Positions 39,920 to 50,519 of a DNA stretch of 64,000 bases are shown here, piece after piece (position 1 is the first letter of the stretch; each line of letters starts with the position of its first letter). The notes beneath the pieces are model-generated. The model was not told the DNA's origin. It ran no database searches and worked only from the letters and a program-made list of their open reading frames with translations. The translations under genes were made by a program, and so were the position numbers. Source of the DNA: Megascapheus bottae (Eukaryota > Chordata > Mammalia > Rodentia > Geomyidae). The DNA lies in assembly GCA_024803745.1 (NCBI GenBank), contig JANJXV010000037.1, positions 8,705,501 through 8,769,500 of the forward strand, written 5' to 3'.

Positions 39920-41005
39920 CCATTCTGCCAACCATCTCAGGACAGCTGCTCCAGTGCCAGCTCCATACCGTGATTGCTGATGGGAACCATGAATATTGTT
40001 TCCCAGAGTTTGGGAAGAGAATAGGAGTCTGGCGCTATAGCTACCAGAGAGAGGTGTAGATCTAGGATTGAACTCTGCTGGGAGACAATGGGATGTTAGG
40101 GTCATTAGGAAAGATACTAGGCGAGCAGGTGATTTCTGGGTATTTCAGTGCCCATTCCTGGCCTGGATCTTCCATGCCTATCCCTTTAGAGCGTATGGCT
40201 GCCTGTCTTTCGTTGGAGGCATTTCTCCCCTTCCCCCAAAGAATAGTTGCAGCATTACTTGGCTCAGACTTGCCCTGATTGCTTCCCACATTGATGGATG
40301 AATGTGGTTCTGCAAATTGGAAAAATAACTAATGTGCATCTCCCAAACCCTGCTGTGTATGAGTAGAGGGGGCTCTTCTGGGTTAACCCAAGAACTGGGA
40401 AGAATCAATCCCCTGCATAACAACCCAAAGCAGAAGCGGGGAGAGGCTCCCACCCTGGTGGGGGTGGATTTACATTTTCTACAGGGTATTCTCTGTGTCA
40501 CCTCTCATCACCATAATATTTACATCAAATGCAAAAGGCCTCCTCAGAATAGAACCCTGAGGTTGTAAATGCCAAATCCAAGAATGTCAGTCAATGCAAA
40601 AGATCAGGTTCTTTGAGTAGCAGCCTCCCCCCACCCTCCTCCAAGCAATGCCTACTCTAGTCCCAGAGGTAGGCAGAGTCCCTGGAGCCTCGGATAACAT
40701 CATCACAAATCCAGAAAGGCTGAGAACATTCAGGAAGCCTAAGGGTACCTGTCCCTAGTTCTAGGACACCAGCCTGTTTTTCTGGCCTCCTTCAAAATCT
40801 TCAGGAATGTATCCACACATATTCCCTGTACAGGAATGGAGGCCATATAGAAAGGTCAACTGAACAGGTGGACACTTCTACAAAAGCTAGAGCCTAGTGA
40901 TCAGGCCACAGTTTGTCTGCAGCCCAGTGGCTGAGTTCTCTACATATCTTGTCCCATCCGTCTCCCCTCATCATCCCCTTAGAGCTCACTGAAAGCTTTT
41001 TGAAA
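39920..41005. other. Unique sequence, no gene seen
   Basis: No repeat recognised. Frames near 40060-40568 on both strands lack domains. Confidence 0.4.
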
Positions 41006-41009
41006 CCAT

Positions 41010-41400
41010 TCAATTATCAAGCATTTCCTGAGCACTTATTGAGCACCAGATCCCAGGAATACAATAATGAACAAGGTTTCTACCCTGAAGATGCTTATGT
41101 TCCATGGGTAAGATAGGCAATGAATGAATAAATAAATAAATGACTTTAAATGTGGTAAAGTGCCAGGCATGAGGAAAATCAACTGGGATGAAAGGATGCA
41201 GAAGATGAGGAAGACTGCTGTTGCCAAGGCAGCCAGGGAAGGCCTCTCAGGAGAGGTGGCCATTTGACTTGAAGCTTGAGAACATGCCAGCACCTAGGGA
41301 TTTGAAGAATTGCTCCAAGCAGCAGTGAGTAAGGACAATGAGGAAATGTGCTAGCTGGTCAGAGTGCATATTGGAGTAGGAAGAAATTAGGTTAAAGAGA
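41010..41400 (+). repeat. Old unassigned mammalian repeat, long copy
   Basis: GCATTTCCTGAGCACTTATTGAGCACCAGATCCCAGG, ATAATGAACAAGG, GGGAAGGCCTCTCAGGAGAGGTGGCCATTTGACTTGAAGCTTGAG and GCAGTGAGTAAGG appear in order. This is the most complete copy of the family in the window. Confidence 0.65.
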
Positions 41401-41431
41401 TATACTGGGATGGCCAGCCATGGGAAGAAAT

Positions 41432-41560
41432 GGCTATCTATCTATTTGTCTGCCTGTCTATCTATCCATTCATCCATGCATCTATCCATCCATCCAGGCA
41501 TCTGTCCATCCATCCATCCATCCATGCATCCATCCATCTCAATTTCATATCTATCTATAT
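41432..41560. repeat. (TATC/CATC)n compound microsatellite
   Basis: TATC units followed by CATC/CATG variants. Ser/Ile/His/Pro frames arise from it. Confidence 0.93.
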
Positions 41561-41654
41561 GTCAACAAAGTAACTGTATTCTCAAAAATAACTAGCACGA
41601 CTCTCCATCCACAGAGGGACTCCAAAGAGAAGTCCCAATGGGTATCTTCTTTTT

Positions 41655-41848
41655 TTTTTGCCAGTCCTGGGCTTGAGCTCAGGGCCTGAGCACTGTCCTT
41701 GGACTTTCTCAAGGCTACAGCTCTACCACTTGAGCCTCAGCACCACTTCTGGCTTTTTTTCTATGTATGTGGTACCGAGGAATCGAACCCGGGTCTTCAT
41801 GCATGCTAGGCAAGCACTTTAACCACTAGGCCAAACTCCTGGCCCCCC
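41655..41848 (-). repeat. IDL-Geo dimeric SINE, young copy with TSD
   Basis: A full young-type dimer. CAATGGGTATCTTCTTTTT at 41636-41654 and 41849-41867 is a 19-base perfect target-site duplication. Confidence 0.97.
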
Positions 41849-41870
41849 CAATGGGTATCTTCTTTTTAAA

Positions 41871-41995
41871 TTTTTTATTGTTATTATAAAGGTGATGTAC
41901 AAAGGGGTTGCAGTTACATAAGTAATGAGTATATTTCTTTTTTTGACAGTGTCACCCCCTTCTCTTGCTCTCATCCTCTCCACAAAGTTCATTTT
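41871..41995 (-). repeat. L1-like 3' end repeat, copy B
   Basis: On the minus strand: GGGGGTGACACTGTC, ACTTATGTAACTGC, AACCCCTTTGTACATCACC and an A/T-rich end. Related to the copies at 16326, 53095, 56780 and 59716. Confidence 0.65.
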
Positions 41996-42124
41996 CAATG
42001 TACTTGTTCACCCTTCCAAGGCATCTAACTGGATCAAGAAGGCATGGAGAGACTTAGGCAGGGAAAACACCTCTCTGACTTACTTGAAAACTCTTGTTCA
42101 GATAATAAAAATCTTGGTTTAGTT

Positions 42125-42238
42125 CTGGCTTCCCATCTTCTTCACTGTGTGATCTGGGCTAGCTGTTGCACATCATTAAACCTCAGTTTCCTTAAGAGTT
42201 TATTGAAATGTTAGAAGGATGGCTTGAATTAACGGGTA
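42125..42238 (+). repeat. MIR SINE relic
   Basis: TTCACTGTGTGATCTGGGCTAGCTGTTGCACATCATTAAACCTCAGTTTCC is MIR core. TTGAAATGTTAGAAGGATG follows. Confidence 0.8.
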
Positions 42239-42239
42239 T

Positions 42240-43000
42240 GGCTTGTCTAGTTCAGGGGCTGGTAGCAGCAGGTGCATAAGTAATGTCCCATTTTGTCTCT
42301 GTCTTATTCTTCTTTCCTCTGTGCTTCAGCCTAGGCCCTACCTCTACCCAGCTGTCACCCAGTATGTGCGCATCCCTGGATTGAGCTTTGATCCCAGGGC
42401 AGAGATAGGGTCCACACCCTCCTCTTCCAGGACAAGTTAAGGTGGGCATAAAGCTCTCCTCACATACCCCTCAGCGTGTGAGGACCACACCCCATGGAAA
42501 GTGGGAGATTGAGAACCAGGGAAAGACTTCTCAAGAGGCTGCATGCTGCCAATTCTGTAGCCAGGAAGCCTGGGCACATTTGCATATGCACACACTGCAT
42601 TTTCATGCTATTTACTGCAACAGAAGCACCAGAAGAAAGGCTATTGCTGCCTGCTGCATTCCTCCCCAAATCCTTTGCCCATTATCTTTGATCTTAGAGG
42701 TTTGTCTAGGGGAGGTTTGGGAGAAAAAGTCAGCTAATGGGAGGGAGTGAATGGTGAAAGGCAGTTTAGAGACTAGGCCAGGGCTGAGAAATGGGTAATT
42801 CCTACTTTTCTCTGGATTTGAACTCACACTGAAGTCAGCTCCAAAATGGAGAGGGATGTCTGTCCCTAGAGAGAATTCCCCCAGCAGCTGCCTAAGTAGC
42901 CACATAGCTACTTGACTGGTGTCAGGAACAAGGTGCTTCTCCTGCCTCCTTTTCTACACTGGGCTCCACAGAAAGATGTGGTGAGATTAATTCATTACCT
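42240..43000. other. Unique sequence, no gene seen
   Basis: No repeat recognised. Frames at 42442-42750 and 42612-42905 overlap antiparallel and lack domains. Confidence 0.4.
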
Positions 43001-43017
43001 ATAAAAAGTTCTCTGGA

Positions 43018-43209
43018 GGGGCCGGGAGTTTGGCCTAGTGGTTAAAGTGTTTGCCTAGCATGCATGAAGACCCAGGTTCGATTCCTCGGTACCATATACA
43101 TAGAAAAAAGCTGGAAGTGGTGCTGAGGCTCAAGTGGTAGAGCTCTAGCCTTGAGAAAGTCCAAGGACAGTGCTCAGGCCCTGAGCTCAAGCCCAAGACT
43201 GGCCCAAAA
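43018..43209 (+). repeat. IDL-Geo dimeric SINE, young copy with TSD
   Basis: Near-identical to 21595, with a short tail. AAAAAGTTCTCTGGA occurs at 43003-43017 and 43210-43224. Confidence 0.96.
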
Positions 43210-43324
43210 AAAAAGTTCTCTGGAAAAAAGAGAGCCATTGGGTGTAGGAGCCAGAGGATCCTCCTCAAAGTGGAAGCACTGAGGTCCTGGGAACTACAAC
43301 AGGTGGGGTTGTAAAGGCAGCAGG

Positions 43325-43655
43325 CAAGCTGGTTGTTGGTGGCTCACACCTGTAATCCTACCTCCTCAAAAGGCTGAGATCTGAGGATTGCAGTTCAAAA
43401 CCAGCCTGAGAAGAAAGTTTTTGAGACATTTTTTTTTTTGCTCAGAACACTGGATTTATTGCAATGAATAGTACTGCAAGGAAGGGGTAATTTTAAGAAA
43501 TAATACTACAACAATGATTAGCTGTAAGAAACTATAAACTCCAAGGACCCACACAAAAAGCAAGAAGCAGAGCTGTGGCTCAAGTGGTAGAGCACCAACA
43601 TTGAATGTAAAAGCTAAGGGAGAATGCTTTAGCCCTGAGTTCAAGCCCCAGTAAA
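43325..43655 (+). repeat. Composite SINE split by a retrocopy fragment
   Basis: The head (GGTGGCTCACACCTGTAATCC) runs to about 43428, and the right monomer (GAGCTGTGGCTCAAGTGGTAG) resumes near 43553. The linker region between them is replaced by an unrelated insert. Confidence 0.88.
43429..43552 (-). pseudogene. Truncated processed retrocopy: 3' UTR fragment with poly-A signal and tail
   Basis: Read on the minus strand, about 110 bases end in GCAATAAATCCAGTGTTCTGAGC followed directly by a run of 11 A. AATAAA (43455-43460 on the plus strand as TTTATT) lies about 15 bases before the poly-A start, which is the spacing of a genuine mRNA 3' end. I do not recognise the parent gene. No coding part is present. 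It inserted into the linker of a composite SINE. Confidence 0.6.
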
Positions 43656-43672
43656 CACACACACACACACAC

Positions 43673-43722
<50 letters not shown>
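43656..43722. repeat. (CA)n microsatellite at the SINE tail
   Basis: About 33 CA units with one GC interruption, located exactly where the composite SINE's A-rich tail should be. Confidence 0.97.
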
Positions 43723-43724
<2 letters not shown>

Positions 43725-43725
<1 letters not shown>

Positions 43726-44635
43726 AGCAGCAGCAGGCAGGTGATACAGGAAGGCATTGGAGTAGAAGGAACATTGTGAATTGTTTCTGGAAATAGAAGA
43801 AACTCTGGTTGGTCAGGGTGGTAAGGCCCAGATTGAGAGGTGAATGCAGAGAGAAACACAGAAAACTACAGGCAGTTCCTCCCATCTCCCTGGGCTCCTT
43901 TTCCTCTTCCTTCCCACCCCAACTTTTGGCACCCCTTCCCTCCACCTCTATATCCAGCTTCTCAAAAATTATGGTAATTCGAAGAAGCCCCTAACTATAT
44001 TCTGAACTTCATATGTAGGCTCAGCATTCCACCATACCAAAGGAACAGGCAGAGAAAGTTGGCGCTACTAGAACCCAGGGGTGCTGACCAAGGTCCTGAA
44101 AAGTTCCCATTTTTCCTACACAGGAAACCACCATTCTCAGTGTGCCCCTCCTCCCATCCCTACCCTGTGCATCTGCCTGGCTCCCCCTCCTATGCTTCAT
44201 CCTGTAGGTAGCCAGCTAGGCTAAGGGTGTGCCAGAGAGTGGATCTGGAAAGACTCATTCAGGTTACCAGCCAGTGCCTTCTCCACAAGGCTGCAGCCTC
44301 CTGCCCTCACTTCCTGTCCTTAACACTGGCTCCGTCTGTTCTCCTAGTCCCGCCAAGGACAGCCCCCTACAATCTGACCAGGGCAGCAGCTGGCAGAGCC
44401 CCAGGCTGCACTTGACATCCTGATCCAACCATATTCTCAGAGAGGAAGCAGGTTGGGAGTTCCGCATGCTTGCCCACACCTGCACACACCATACACACAC
44501 TCATTCTCAATGTCAGCTGAGACTCTCTGGTGATGATCTCTCCAGAAAAAGCTTTGTATCAGGAGAGCCTAGGTTACAGATGGCCTAACTCCCACTCTCA
44601 GATACAACTATTTCAAAGGACGAGGCTCCCAAGAA
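43725..44635. other. Unique sequence, no gene seen
   Basis: No repeat recognised. The overlapping frames at 44227-44500 lack domains. Confidence 0.4.
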
Positions 44636-44639
44636 AATG

Positions 44640-44872
44640 TTCTCAGCTGAGTATGGGTGGATCACACCTATAATCAGTCTAGCTATCCAGTAGGCTGAGA
44701 TGTGAAGATCTCAGAAGCTAGGCAGGGTAGATCTGAGAGACTTTTATCTACAATTCACCAGAAAGAAGCAGGAACTAAAGACATGGCTCAAATGGTAGAG
44801 TACCAGCCATGAAGAAAAAAGACAAGTGGGAAAGCAAAGCTCTGAGTTTAAACCCCAGTGTACTGGCACACA
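44640..44872 (+). repeat. Composite SINE, diverged
   Basis: GGATCACACCTATAATCAGTC, linker TTTTATCTACAATTCACC and right monomer (GACATGGCTCAAATGGTAGAG) ending at CCCAGTGTACTGGCACA. Confidence 0.85.
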
Positions 44873-45170
44873 TTAAAAACTATTCTCCAGGCAGGTAGAG
44901 ATTTGGTCAAATCATAGGGTATCTTTTTATGAGCTGAGTGTAGAGAACTCTTTAGTAGCAATGCCAGTGAAGCTGGGCTGAGATACCCAAACTATTTTGT
45001 ATATATACAAGCATACATGCCGTAATAGTCAACTTCTCAAATGTACCTTCTAGGGGGCACTCCAGGCCTATGGAGCTTTCCATTTCTTCCTGCCTGGAAC
45101 TCTTCTACCCCCAGGCGTGTCTTCTGATGGAATCAGTCTTTGCTCCTTTTCCTCACTAGGCAAGTTCCTA
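44873..45170. other. Mostly unique; possible L2 piece and CTCF-like motif
   Basis: TTCCTGCCTGGAACTCTTCTACC near 45090 resembles L2 text. CCTTCTAGGGGGCAC at 45046-45060 loosely resembles a CTCF core; I do not call it. Confidence 0.35.
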
Positions 45171-45174
45171 GTAA

Positions 45175-45650
45175 GCTTCTGATTTAGTCCCCGGGGACTG
45201 CCATAACAAATTGCCACAAGCTGGGTGGCTTAAAGACAGCAGGAATTTATTTGCTGACAGTTCTGGAGGCCCAAAGACTACAATCAAGGTGTCAGCAGGA
45301 TTGGTTCCTTCTTGGGGGCTCAGAGAGAGAATCAAATCAATGCCTATCTCTGAGTGCCAAAATGTTCCAAATCTTATCTAAATGTACTGGGAGAGGTGAA
45401 AAGGGGTCATCGATGCTTCTGCCTGCAAGGGCTTCTGACCATGGCAATTCTTGATGCTTCTTGGCTCATTGATATGTCACCTTATCCTTGTTTATACAGT
45501 CATGTGACAGTCTGTGTGTTCTGATTTCCCTCTTTTGAGGATGTTAAGCATTGAATTTAGGCCTACCCTAGTCCAATAGGACTTCAGCTTAACTTGGTGA
45601 TATCTGAAAAGGCCCCATTTTCAAATAAGATCACATTCACAGTTATTGGG
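45175..45650 (-). repeat. MaLR/MLT1-like LTR
   Basis: GGACTGCCATAACAAATTGCCACAAGCTGGGTGGCTTAAAGACAGC, TTCTGGAGGCCCAAAGAC and CCAATAGGACTTCAGCTTAACTTGG...GGCCCCATTTTC match the reversed order of an MLT1-type mammalian LTR. No internal retroviral part is seen next to it. Confidence 0.7.
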
Positions 45651-45654
45651 GCTC

Positions 45655-45785
45655 AGGCATTGAGCCCCAATATAAGTATGTATATGTATATATATGTGTG
45701 TGTGTGTAAATATATTTATTTGGGATTGAACTGAAGGTCTTGAATTTGCTAACTAAATATAATACTATTTGAGCCACACCTTTAG
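45655..45785 (-). repeat. ID-like SINE with (TA/TG)n tail
   Basis: (TATG)n and (TG)n at 45675-45706 precede GGGATTGAACTGAAGGTC and TATTTGAGCCACACCTTTAG, the reversed B-box and A-box regions. Confidence 0.6.
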
Positions 45786-45799
45786 TCTGTTTGTTTTTA

Positions 45800-45912
45800 G
45801 TTTTTAGTTTTTTTTTTTTTTCCCAGGGCTGGCCTTGGACTGAATTCCTCCTATTTCTGTCTCCAAATTGGCTGAGATCACAGACATTCTCTACAACTGC
45901 CAGGTGGAACAT
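45800..45912 (-). repeat. B1-like SINE
   Basis: A T run, then CCAGGGCTGGCCTTGGACTGAATTCC and GGCTGAGATCACAGACATTCTC, is reversed B1/Alu text. Confidence 0.75.
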
Positions 45913-45964
45913 TAACTTCTGAGGAAATACAATTCAACTCCCAATAAACTCCAAGTCTGAGTTA

Positions 45965-46160
45965 CCCTTTTCCTTTCTCCATGAGTCCTTCGCTGACCTG
46001 TATCTCAAGACTGACATGGCCAGTGCCATATTCTCCTTTAACTGCCTTTCTCCCAGCTCTGAGGGAGCTAAGGCAGTCTACTTCCTACTCACCACTGTAT
46101 CCCCAGCAGCTGGCCCAGGGCCAGAATCTCAAATAACATCTGTTTAATGATCATACCATT
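45965..46160 (+). repeat. L2 LINE 3' end relic
   Basis: CCATGAGTCCTTCGCTGACC, CCACTGTATCCCCAGCAGCTGGCCCAGGGCC and a tail like AATAACATCTGTTTAATG match the L2 terminus. Confidence 0.75.
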
Positions 46161-46495
46161 TACACACATGGTACAAGGATGTGAGTCATGTTGACATGCA
46201 GGCATAGCCTACACATTTGTTCAAGCATGTAAGCCAAACATACACACAGATACAAGAAAACTATATATATGCTCTGAATATAGTCCAGTGTATTCTAATT
46301 AGCTAACCAGCAAAGGGTGACTTCCAAGAAAGTCCAGCTCTTCTCTGAGTACACTGGGAGAAGCAAAAAGGGGTCACCTATGGTCTCCTGTCCTCAAGGG
46401 GCTGACAGGCTAACTGGAAAAACAAGACTAATAAATGATGAGAGACGTTACAGCATTTAGTTCTGTTGTGTGAGCTGGGAGGTTCAGAGGTTGCA
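46161..46495. other. Unique sequence plus a probable piece of the old unassigned repeat
   Basis: CTCCTGTCCTCAAGGGGCTGACAGGC at about 46383-46412 resembles the repeat at 41010. The rest is AT-rich and unrecognised. Confidence 0.4.
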
Positions 46496-46499
46496 GTTC

Positions 46500-46675
46500 T
46501 GGTTGTCTTAGAAGTCTCAGCTCTTCTTGCTGTGTATTCTTGGTGAAGTAATTAACCACTCTGAGCTTCTATTTCCTCCTCTGGAAAAAAAAATGGGAGT
46601 AGGGGATAATTGCAGCTTTGTCCATAAGATTATGAGGCTTCAATGACTCTGTTCAGGAAATGAGAGCTGTGAATT
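46500..46675 (+). repeat. MIR SINE relic
   Basis: TTGCTGTGTATTCTTGGTGAAGTAATTAACCACTCTGAGCTTC, AAATGGGAGTAGGGG and TTATGAGGCTTCAATGAC follow the MIR order. Confidence 0.85.
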
Positions 46676-46679
46676 GTTG

Positions 46680-48095
46680 CCAAAATGCTCCCATTCTGTC
46701 TGCATTGTATGTCAGTGGCTGAGGTTTAGCCAGATCCCAGGATATCCAATCTCCACCCAATGAAAAACCTTCTGAAGACAAGCCCCTTGGTAGACAGGCA
46801 GGCTTGCCTCAGCCTAGTACAAAGCACGGTGATATTCCTCCCCCCACATTTGCCTTCACCCAGCCAGAAAAACAACACAGGTCAGTTTTACACCCATGGC
46901 AGGCCCTGGTGATGGTTGGAGCTTCCTACCTGGCAAGGACAAGCTAGGATATCAGCTTACATCAGAAGGGCTGAGCAGGAGTGAGAAGAGGATTAGCAAG
47001 GTGGAAGAACAATGTTTCCCTTCCCCTCCTCCTCCCCTGAGCTCGAAGTTGGGTAGATGGATCTTTATTGGTGTTTTTGTAAGAGAAAATGGCAATTTGT
47101 CTTCTAGGTTGAGGTATCATCTGGCAATGACAGAGATGGGCTATATCTGCGCCTTGGGGGGCCAGTAGAAGACCTCTATCATCCTAAAGGCCTTTTCCTT
47201 GGCTTTGAGATTGTCCATTTCCTAGCAGAGGTTTCTGTGGGAGTTTAGAGAGAGTAAAGGGCAAAGAAGACAAAAGGGAGTGTGGGCTCAAAAAGGGGAA
47301 GTTTGGCCATGCTAGCTTAGCCACATAGTGCAACACTATCTGAAAGAATGAAAAAGAAGGCAAGAGTAGAAAGGGAGAAACTATGGGAAAGAGGGAGAGA
47401 GGGAAAATGAAAAGGAGAGGAAAAGGAGGAGGGAGAAAGAAAATAGAGAGAGAGGGAGACCCCACCCACCAGCAATTGGTGAGACTAGAACAAGCTTGGT
47501 GCTTGGAGAATGAAGTGTTTGTTTTTTTTTAACTTACAGGGACGGAGTTTGGGAAAACTGTTCTTTTGGGGCCCCTGGGTGAGTTACCAGAGAGCAACTA
47601 AGCAAGTAGGTACAGCTGGAGCCAGGAGCCAGGTAGAAGGTCCTGAGCAGATGACACTATGCAAAGACCCTCGGGACAGCTCTCTATGGAAGGAAGCAGG
47701 GGCCTGGTGGTCTAGCAGAGTGAAGGCTGGGAAGGTGGGAATGGATGCTTACCTTGCTGGCTAGCTCTGTGGAGACAAGAGGGGCAAGAGGAAGCCACCC
47801 TGCACAGAAAGGATGGGTGGACAGGGGTGTGTGTGGAATGCAGAGGTGTGGCATATAAGGGAAGGAGGCTTAGAGGCCTAAGTCAGGAGAGAGCTGGGGT
47901 AAGCTGACATGGGACCTTCCCCCAAACTACCAGCTCTCCTTCACTCAAATCCAATGACAGCTACATAAGGGGTGACTGGGTTTGTTTGGTAGCTTTTTGT
48001 AAGGATGTCACCTGCTAACGTGAGGCATGGCCCATGGCCAGTGGGAATGCTAAAGCCAAATTCAGGCCTGCTAGAAGGTGGAGTAAAGTACTCAC
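46680..48095. other. Unique sequence with a purine-rich stretch
   Basis: No repeat recognised apart from a GA-rich stretch at 47345-47462. Frames lack domains. Confidence 0.4.
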
Positions 48096-48099
48096 AAAA

Positions 48100-48660
48100 C
48101 CCCACAGCCAAACTCCTAGACTCTCGCTATGTCTGAGGTCACTCTCCACCCTCTCCACCTCCACGAGGTTTACAGCCAAGACACAGTGAGGCCTAGGGGG
48201 ACGAGGGGGAGGGGAAGTGGTGGCTAGATGCCTGGTTGTTGCTTTCTCTCCCTCTTCTCTTTGGCCCCAGAGAGCTCTGCCCTCCAGGCTGGAGGTGGGG
48301 CAGGGGGGAGCACAGAACTGCTGTGAAACCCCATTTCCTCTTCATTCAATGGCAAAGTCCCTCCCCTCAAACTCTCTGACTTTCGTCCCACATCCTGAGC
48401 GTATCTAGGCCAGAACCCCTAACCACCAGGATCACAGAAGCCTGCTGGCCCTGCAGCTCCAAGCAGGCAGAAACGCTAATTGGCATTAACAGAGAACAGG
48501 CCCACAGCTCACAAAAGATCGCCTCTTTCTGAGCAGAGCCAGGCCTGGGGCACAGCCAGCCTGCTGGCTTCTGGTGTCTGCTAGTGGGGGAGGGGGACCT
48601 TGAGGGTGGAGGGCAGCAAGGGCAGGGTGACCCAACACAGCTGCCTTACCTGAGGCTCTT
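48100..48660. other. Repeat-free GC-moderate sequence, possible regulatory block near 48465-48540
   Basis: GAAACGCTAATTGGCATTAACAG (48471-48493) holds a homeodomain-like TAATTG core, followed by AAAAGATCGCC. No repeats are seen here. Inference only. Confidence 0.25.
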
Positions 48661-48664
48661 CAGC

Positions 48665-48835
48665 ACTCAGCAAGGGACCAGCCCTCCTTCCTGCCCCTCA
48701 TCACAACTCCTCAGGTAGTGCCCAGGCACATTAAAGACTTCATCTCCTCAAAGCCTGCCCTATATGCTTATTTTAATCTAATCTCACTTGGAACAAAATG
48801 CTCTGAAATCGGGCTCCCCATGCTGATATCCCTGT
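48665..48835. other. Unique sequence, no gene seen
   Basis: No repeat or exon recognised. Confidence 0.35.
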
Positions 48836-48839
48836 ACTG

Positions 48840-49035
48840 CACCTTCCTATATATGATCTTGGGCAAAAAAAAAAAAGTGGGGCCTCTGTCTTCCTGACCG
48901 TGGAAAGGGAATCGTGGGTTGCTATAATGATTCAATGGCATCCAGAAAGAGCTCTTACCATGGTCCCCCACATGTGACAAGCACTCATTCAATGCAGGCT
49001 AATTGTAGTTTATGATTATGATTGTTATTTCTTGG
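48840..49035 (+). repeat. MIR SINE relic
   Basis: TATGATCTTGGGCAAAAAAAAAAAAG, GGGCCTCTGTCTTCC, GCTATAATGATTCAATGGC and CACATGTGACAAGCACTCATTCAATG follow the MIR order. Confidence 0.75.
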
Positions 49036-49112
49036 ACTCAATTTTCTCTATTGTAGAAAATGCCTATTCTGAGATCTCAGTGCTGGACACAGATGATGGA
49101 ATGAAGCACACT

Positions 49113-49134
49113 CCCCCCCCCCCCCCCCCCCCCC
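49113..49134. repeat. Poly-C homopolymer, about 22 bases
   Basis: An uninterrupted C run ending in GCATCC. Long C homopolymers are rare; length is likely variable and error-prone in sequencing. Confidence 0.95.
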
Positions 49135-49149
49135 GCATCCTCCGGTAGT

Positions 49150-49245
49150 TGCTTTAAAGGGATTGAAAGAAAGCTAGGAGCATGGCACCTGCTTAGCAAT
49201 AGAAGACCCTGAGTTCAAATCATAATAGTGCTAGAAACAGAGAGG
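49150..49245 (+). repeat. ID-like SINE fragment followed by a purine tract
   Basis: CACCTGCTTAGCAATAGAAGACCCTGAGTTCAAATC has left-monomer and B-box character. A GA-rich tail runs to about 49335. Confidence 0.55.
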
Positions 49246-49339
49246 AAAGTGTAGAGAAAGAAGGAAAGGGAGAAAAAGAGGAAAGAGGGAATGAGAACGA
49301 GAGAGAGGGAGAAAGAGAGGAAAGACAGAGAAATTAGAT

Positions 49340-50480
49340 TTGTTTATTACAGGTAAAACAAGTCTTAGAGACAAAACAAAAAACCCTCCATTCAATACTC
49401 AACTAATAGACTGTCATTATCTATGATTTCGACAATGTCGATCCATTCCTCTGAGTAAGGCATCATTGAATTCTCATTGGTTCCTTTTAAGGAGCAAATA
49501 ATCACACTTTAGTTTGAATGAGTTATAAAATTGATGAGAAGATGTGTGGTCTGAAAGCGCAAGAGCCTCTTGAGGAAAAAGAGAATTTTGACACAGGAAG
49601 GCTGAAGGAATGATACAGTTTTGCAGGAGGCTGGCCCCTAGAAAAATTGAATGCAGGACATTGCAATTCCCTTAGTAACAGTTCAAATGTGACTGAACCT
49701 CATATTCAAGAATGTCTTTCCTTGTCTCTGTCCTAAATTCCTCACGCTGAGAATTAAAGGACAAAAGGAGCATCTCTTTTCTCCACGTAACTGGCCCAGC
49801 TTAAATATATGACAATGTTTGTTCCTAAAGACTTTCTTTTTCTTCTGGAAGGAACTATCCATAAGCAATCTCAGTCCTAAAGTGATTTTCATTTGCTGGG
49901 GAAATTTGAAGACTATCTCTTGTCAATCTGAGGTTAAACACAGAGAGAAATCTAAATGCAATTTTCCAGTTTGAGAAGCAGTTACAATATTTTTAAGCAA
50001 TTGGAGCTTCAACATTTCAAATGCAATGTACAGTCAAGCCTCTGCCATATGAACTACAGATTTTGCAAAGCTTACAAATAGTGGAATAGCTCAGTGGCTT
50101 TTTCCCCCAGTGTTGAATCTTGGAGTATTTCGTAAGTGAAGATGTTCTGGGAAACTCTGTACAGTTTTATTGACATTTGGTTTTTGTCCGGGGCAATTTA
50201 AAGTAAATGTTACATGGGGAAAAAGTAAGAGGAAAGATGTTATAACGAAGTGTCAGAGCAATAATACATTTTTAATAGCATTATTTATCAACATTTATTG
50301 GCGTTTGGAGTTAACAAACACTTTGGTCTATCCCCAATGAGTGTTTGCAGTAAATTTAAAGAACTTGCTTTGCCTTTGGCACAGAGAAGATGACCCAACC
50401 AGGATCCTTGTGTCATTTTGCAGAGATGATTGCCAGTAGATGTCCGGGCACGGAAAATAGATATAGCTGCTATTAGCCAC
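49340..50480. promoter_or_regulatory. Candidate conserved non-coding block, longest repeat-free stretch of AT-rich DNA
   Basis: About 1.1 kb contains no SINE, LINE, LTR or microsatellite that I recognise, although the surrounding DNA carries one every few hundred bases. It is AT-rich but not low-complexity, with ordered blocks such as GACAATGTCGATCC (49434), CTTAAATATATGACAATG, GGAGTTAACAAACAC (Forkhead-like AACAAACA) and GTCCGGGGCAATTTAAAG. No long open frame is present (longest about 69 residues). This pattern suits a developmental enhancer cluster. Confidence 0.45.
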
Positions 50481-50519
50481 TATTCACCCTTTCCCTAGCC
50501 TACTGCATAGGATGGAGAA

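Noticed and set aside
41432..41560. CRISPR-like or satellite array
   Set aside because: It is a simple TATC/CATC microsatellite; there are no spaced repeats anywhere in the window.
45046..45060. CTCF-like core CCTTCTAGGGGGCAC
   Set aside because: Only a loose match to the CTCF motif; too weak without a matrix score or conservation.
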